Below, piece by piece: positions 5,915 through 8,068 of a DNA stretch of 8,068 nucleotides. Source of the stretch: Chloroflexia bacterium (GTDB lineage: Bacteria > Chloroflexota > Chloroflexia > Thermomicrobiales > UBA6265); assembly GCA_013694885.1 (NCBI GenBank), contig JACDBO010000041.1, positions 1 to 8,068 of the forward strand. Direction: 5' to 3'. The notes beneath the pieces were generated by a model. The model saw only the letters and a program-made list of their open reading frames with translations. It did no database searches and was not told the origin of the DNA. Every line of letters starts with the position of its first letter. Position 1 is the first letter of the stretch. The position numbers and the translations under genes were made by a program.

Positions 5915-6625
5915 TCACGCGAGCCTTCGCACCTCATCCGCCAGCAGCTCCAGGCCCCGCTCCACCAACGACCGGTGCGCGGCGTCGTTGAGCCAGTGGG
6001 AGACGCCCGACGGGTGAGGCAGCGGAATCACGACCAGTCGCTGGTCGGCAACCTCCACCTGGTGGCGCGTGCCGACCAACGCGGCAAGTGGATCGCGGCC
6101 GACGAAGGCCGTAGCAGCCACTCGTCCCAGCGTCACCAACACCGCCGGCCGTACCAGAGCCACCTCCCGTTCGAGGTGGTTCCGGCACAGGGAGATCTCG
6201 GCCGTCGACGGCGCGCGGTCGCCCTTGCCGCTGGCACTCTTGCCCGGAAAGCACTTGGTCAGGCTGGTCAGGTAGACGCGCTCGTCGAACGTCTCCGGCG
6301 CCACCCCGGCCCGCGCGAACCAGCTACGCAGGACCTTGCCGGAGGCCCCGCTGAATGGCGCCGGCCGCTCGGCCATGAACGGTGCCGGCGCCTGCCCGAC
6401 CACCATCACCCGCTGTCGCGCATTCCCCCGAAAGACCGGCCGCGCCACGGAGACAAACCCGGCCCCGACGCACCGCTGGCAGCCACGCATCTCCTCCTGA
6501 AGCACATCGAGGAGCCGCTGCCGCGCATCCCCGGCAGCCGGCGCATCGAGACACTCAGCAAGCGTTGGCGTGGATGCGGCATCGTCTGGGCTGGCACCCA
6601 TGGGCGACTCACGCAGTGCGATCAT
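5915..6625 (-). CDS. Uracil-DNA glycosylase superfamily protein, Fe-S (family 4/5-like)
   Basis: Would remove uracil from DNA in base-excision repair; 236 residues. Four cysteines, Cys49-x2-Cys52 and Cys125 with Cys147, are placed as in the 4Fe-4S-binding family 4/5 enzymes. Motif 1 is GQAPAPFMAERPAPFSGASG (77-96) and motif 2 is HPSGVS (204-209), in the expected order. The catalytic-loop residue that is Glu in canonical family 4 (GEAPG) is Gln78 here, and the following Gly is Ala81, so the activity may differ. The first ~40 residues are variable. The start is uncertain: the ATG at 6625 has no clear ribosome-binding site, and the ATG at 6601 (residue 9) is equally possible. First gene of a two-gene unit with the esterase. 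Confidence 0.85.
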   Translation of the reverse strand: MIALRESPMGASPDDAASTPTLAECLDAPAAGDARQRLLDVLQEEMRGCQRCVGAGFVSVARPVFRGNARQRVMVVGQAPAPFMAERPAPFSGASGKVLRSWFARAGVAPETFDERVYLTSLTKCFPGKSASGKGDRAPSTAEISLCRNHLEREVALVRPAVLVTLGRVAATAFVGRDPLAALVGTRHQVEVADQRLVVIPLPHPSGVSHWLNDAAHRSLVERGLELLADEVRRLA

Positions 6626-6678
6626 GCCGGAATGGTACGGTATGATCGGCGCCGGGTGGCCCTCATCCGTTGACGGAA

Positions 6679-6706
6679 GGGCCGAGGTTCGAGGTACGAG
6701 GGCCGA
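6679..6706. repeat. Heptanucleotide array D (GGNNCGA), four units
   Basis: Four tandem units: GGGCCGA (6679-6685), GGTTCGA (6686-6692), GGTACGA (6693-6699) and GGGCCGA (6700-6706). Positions 1-2 and 5-7 are invariant, positions 3-4 vary. It lies between the divergently transcribed uracil-DNA glycosylase and queuosine-precursor transporter genes. A TTGACG -35-like hexamer (6670-6675) abuts it; no good -10 follows except within the array (TACGAG), so a promoter there is only a suggestion. Confidence 0.65.
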
Positions 6707-6721
6707 GTCTGTAGCTCTCTC

Positions 6722-6803
6722 GTCTCTCCTTCGAGGGGTGGCGCGCCAGCACCGGCGTGAGGGCCCTTCGCCGCCACAAGAGACAATCCCGCACCCTTAG
6801 GAG
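6722..6803 (+). promoter_or_regulatory. Structured leader of the queuosine-precursor transporter, possible riboswitch-like switch
   Basis: Fold 1 is a branched structure closed by GTCTCT (6722-6727) with AGAGAC (6779-6784). It contains a small hairpin CCT/AGG (6728-6736), a stem GTGGCG (6738-6743) with CGCCAC (6772-6777), and within it CGCC (6744-6747) with GGCG (6754-6757). Fold 2 pairs CTCCT (6726-6730) and AGGGGTG (6734-6740) with the continuous stretch CACCCTTAGGAG (6792-6803): 12 pairs, one of them G-U, with a 3-nt bulge. That stretch contains the ribosome-binding site AGGAG (6799-6803). The folds share bases and exclude each other, so fold 2 would shut translation off and fold 1 would free the site. 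Consistent with, but not proof of, a ligand- or protein-responsive leader. I see no match to the preQ1-I, -II or -III consensus known to me. Confidence 0.45.
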
Positions 6804-6817
6804 TTCAACCGACCGCC

Positions 6818-7612
6818 ATGACGACGAGCGCATCCGACCAAACTCCTCAGCGAGTTGACCAAAGCCCACCAAGTTTCCCGACCACGATTCCCGGCGCCCC
6901 CACCACCGGTTCGCCGTGGTTTCTCGTCGTGGTCGCCCTCTTCGTGACCAGCCTGATCACCGCCAACACCGTCGCCGTGAAGATCCTTGAGTTTGGGCCG
7001 TGGGTCTCCGACGCCGGGTTGCTGACCTTCCCGATTGCCTACATCGTCGGCGACGTGCTGACCGAGGTCTACGGGTACGCCGCCGCCCGCCGCGTGATCT
7101 GGCTCGGCTTCATCTGCAACGCCATCGCCGTCGGTGTCTACCAGCTCGCCGGAGCCTTGCCCGCCGAGGCGACGTGGGACGGGGGCGACGCGTATTCCCG
7201 CATCTTCGGCAGCACGCCGCGCCTGCTGCTCGCCTCGTTCTGCGCCTACCTGCTCGGCGAGTTCGTCAATGCCTACATACTGGCGCGGTTGAAAGTGTTT
7301 ACGAACGGACGGTATCTCTGGACGCGGACGATCTCCTCGACGGTTGCCGGACAGGGGCTCGACACCGTCGTGTTCGTGCTGATCGCCTTCGGAGGGATCA
7401 TGAGCGGCGGTCTGCTGTGGAGTATGATCGTCACCGGCTGGCTGCTCAAAAGCGCCTACGAGATCCTCGCCACCCCGCTCACCTACCTCGTCGTCACCAC
7501 CCTCAAGCGCGTCGAAGGCGTCGACGTCTACGACCGCGATACTGACTTCCGCCCGGTCACGCTCGGCCGACCCTTGGGAGAGCCCTCAGCCCGGCGCATA
7601 TCGAAGGACTGA
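6818..7612 (+). CDS. yhhQ: Queuosine precursor transporter, YhhQ/VUT family
   Basis: Integral membrane protein, 264 residues, that would import the queuosine precursor preQ0/preQ1 (or queuine) for tRNA modification. After a ~32-residue Pro/Ser/Thr-rich N-terminus there are about six membrane segments. Family hallmarks: ITANTVAVKI (47-56), FPIAYIVGDVLTEVYG (71-86), LGEFVNAYILARLK (146-159), RTISSTVAGQGLDTVVF (170-186) and KSAYEILATPLTY (211-223). The ATG is the only sensible start; its AGGAG is 14 nt upstream, farther than usual, and can be hidden in an RNA helix. No queuosine biosynthesis gene is in the window, so substrate specificity rests on the family. The stop codon is part of a heptanucleotide repeat array. 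Confidence 0.88.
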   Translation: MTTSASDQTPQRVDQSPPSFPTTIPGAPTTGSPWFLVVVALFVTSLITANTVAVKILEFGPWVSDAGLLTFPIAYIVGDVLTEVYGYAAARRVIWLGFICNAIAVGVYQLAGALPAEATWDGGDAYSRIFGSTPRLLLASFCAYLLGEFVNAYILARLKVFTNGRYLWTRTISSTVAGQGLDTVVFVLIAFGGIMSGGLLWSMIVTGWLLKSAYEILATPLTYLVVTTLKRVEGVDVYDRDTDFRPVTLGRPLGEPSARRISKD

Positions 7613-7626
7613 GGATTGAGGTCTGA
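7606..7626. repeat. Heptanucleotide array E (GGNYTGA), overlapping transporter stop
   Basis: Three tandem units: GGACTGA (7606-7612), GGATTGA (7613-7619) and GGTCTGA (7620-7626). The first unit encodes the last codons and stop of the transporter gene; the others lie beyond it. Same unit type as array C at the end of the esterase gene. Confidence 0.65.
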
Positions 7627-7662
7627 GCCGGATGCGTTGCCGCTGCTTCCTGCCTGTTGCGC

Positions 7663-7690
7663 GCTATCTCCTACCCCCTACTTCTAACTA
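7663..7690. repeat. Heptanucleotide array F (CCTAYYY)
   Basis: Units GCTATCT (7663-7669), CCTACCC (7670-7676), CCTACTT (7677-7683) and a diverged CTAACTA (7684-7690). Related to arrays A and B near the left end. It lies in the gap between the convergent transporter and oxidoreductase genes, which shows no clear intrinsic terminator. Confidence 0.5.
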
Positions 7691-7735
7691 TCGGCGCGGG
7701 GGCGATTTGTGTGAGGATTTTGGTTTCCGGACTTT

Positions 7736-7780
7736 TGTGGGAGGCACCGGAGCCGGCGCGCAGGCGTGGGGGTGAGGGCT
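7736..7780. repeat. Possible dispersed intergenic element
   Basis: A G-rich, non-coding stretch with the pattern GGGAGGC, a GC-rich core (ACCGGAGCCGGCGCGCAGG) and GGGGGTGAGGGC. It resembles intergenic sequence families common in Chloroflexota genomes, but only one copy is present here, so its repetitive nature is a guess from memory. Confidence 0.25.
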
Positions 7781-7810
7781 GTTTCCGCGCTAACACATCC
7801 GTTGTCAGTG

Positions 7811-8068
7811 TCAGCCCGCCATACCCGCATCGCCGGCGAACGCGCGCCAGTGGGCGATCTGCTCGTCCAGTGTGGCGGCTTCCCATGAGAGGATCAGTTC
7901 GTCGACGCCCGCGGGGACATCGGCGAGCAGGCGGCGTGGGTCGGGAGCGTTCGAGCGGTCGAAGGAATAGCGGGCGCCGACGCTCCCCCGTGCCCTTCCC
8001 GCGTCCGCGCTGGCCGCACGGTAGGCGGCGATGCTCTCGACAAGCGCGGTGGGCGCGAGGTTCAAGGG
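7811..8068 (-). CDS. Partial LLM-class flavin/F420-dependent oxidoreductase (C-terminus)
   Basis: The last 85 codons of a gene that enters from the right edge; the frame is open to the final base. The sequence fits the end of luciferase-like (LLM) monooxygenases: a helix with ESIAAYRAASADAGR, a strand ARYSFD, then DPRRLLADVPAGVDELILSWEA and a terminal helix IAHWRAF. The barrel core and cofactor-binding residues lie outside the window, so F420 versus FMN dependence cannot be told. The stop (TCA at 7811-7813 on the plus strand) is followed by ~200 bp of repeat-bearing spacer before the convergent transporter gene. Confidence 0.65.
   Translation of the reverse strand, partial: PLNLAPTALVESIAAYRAASADAGRARGSVGARYSFDRSNAPDPRRLLADVPAGVDELILSWEAATLDEQIAHWRAFAGDAGMAG

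Noticed and set aside
5528..6673. 381-codon open frame on the plus strand
   Set aside because: Antisense to the esterase and uracil-DNA glycosylase genes, which both have complete catalytic motifs. Arg/Pro/His-rich with no domain.
7671..7886. 71-codon open frame on the minus strand
   Set aside because: Overlaps the end of the oxidoreductase gene and runs through repeat array F and the spacer. No domain.
1..8068. CRISPR arrays, tRNA, rRNA and insertion sequences
   Set aside because: No long exact direct repeats with unique spacers, no tRNA cloverleaf with a TTCRANY arm, no rRNA-like sequence and no transposase or flanking inverted repeats were seen.

Overview
This is a GC-rich, densely coded bacterial chromosome segment. 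The gene set is: a DrrAB-type exporter, a nitrate/taurine/thiamine-precursor-type importer, a DUF433/DUF5615 pair, an alpha/beta hydrolase, a Fe-S uracil-DNA glycosylase, a queuosine-precursor transporter and an LLM-class oxidoreductase. Together with heptanucleotide repeats between genes and a LuxR remnant of a type common in that group, it suggests a Chloroflexota organism, perhaps Thermomicrobia (Sphaerobacter-like). That placement is inference from composition and protein style, not from a marker gene.

Layout, left to right. (1) 1-2242, minus strand: an ABC exporter operon, ATPase then permease with 3 bp between them, followed after 162 bp by the start of a gene resembling a MarR-family regulator that leaves the window. 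Its apparent promoter (2358-2386) carries a 20-bp near-palindrome exactly between the -35 and -10 boxes, so autoregulated drug or lipid efflux is a reasonable model. (2) 2588-4221, plus strand: the ATPase and permease of an importer whose stop and start codons overlap as ATGA. No substrate-binding protein is in the window. (3) 4300-5011, plus strand: an overlapping DUF433/DUF5615 pair of toxin-antitoxin type, followed immediately by a 17-codon LuxR helix-turn-helix relic on the opposite strand. (4) 5099-6625, minus strand: a two-gene unit of uracil-DNA glycosylase and esterase, 12 bp apart. (5) 6818-7612, plus strand: a YhhQ/VUT-family queuosine-precursor transporter. Its roughly 110-nt leader can form two mutually exclusive folds, one of which hides the ribosome-binding site in a 12-bp helix. 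(6) 7811-8068, minus strand: the C-terminus of an LLM-class flavin/F420 oxidoreductase.

Two observations go beyond gene calling. First, six short arrays of degenerate 7-bp repeats lie in the intergenic gaps; in two cases the stop codon of a gene is itself part of a GGACTGA unit. Second, the leader of the queuosine-precursor transporter looks like a riboswitch-style control element that I cannot match to the preQ1 classes I know.
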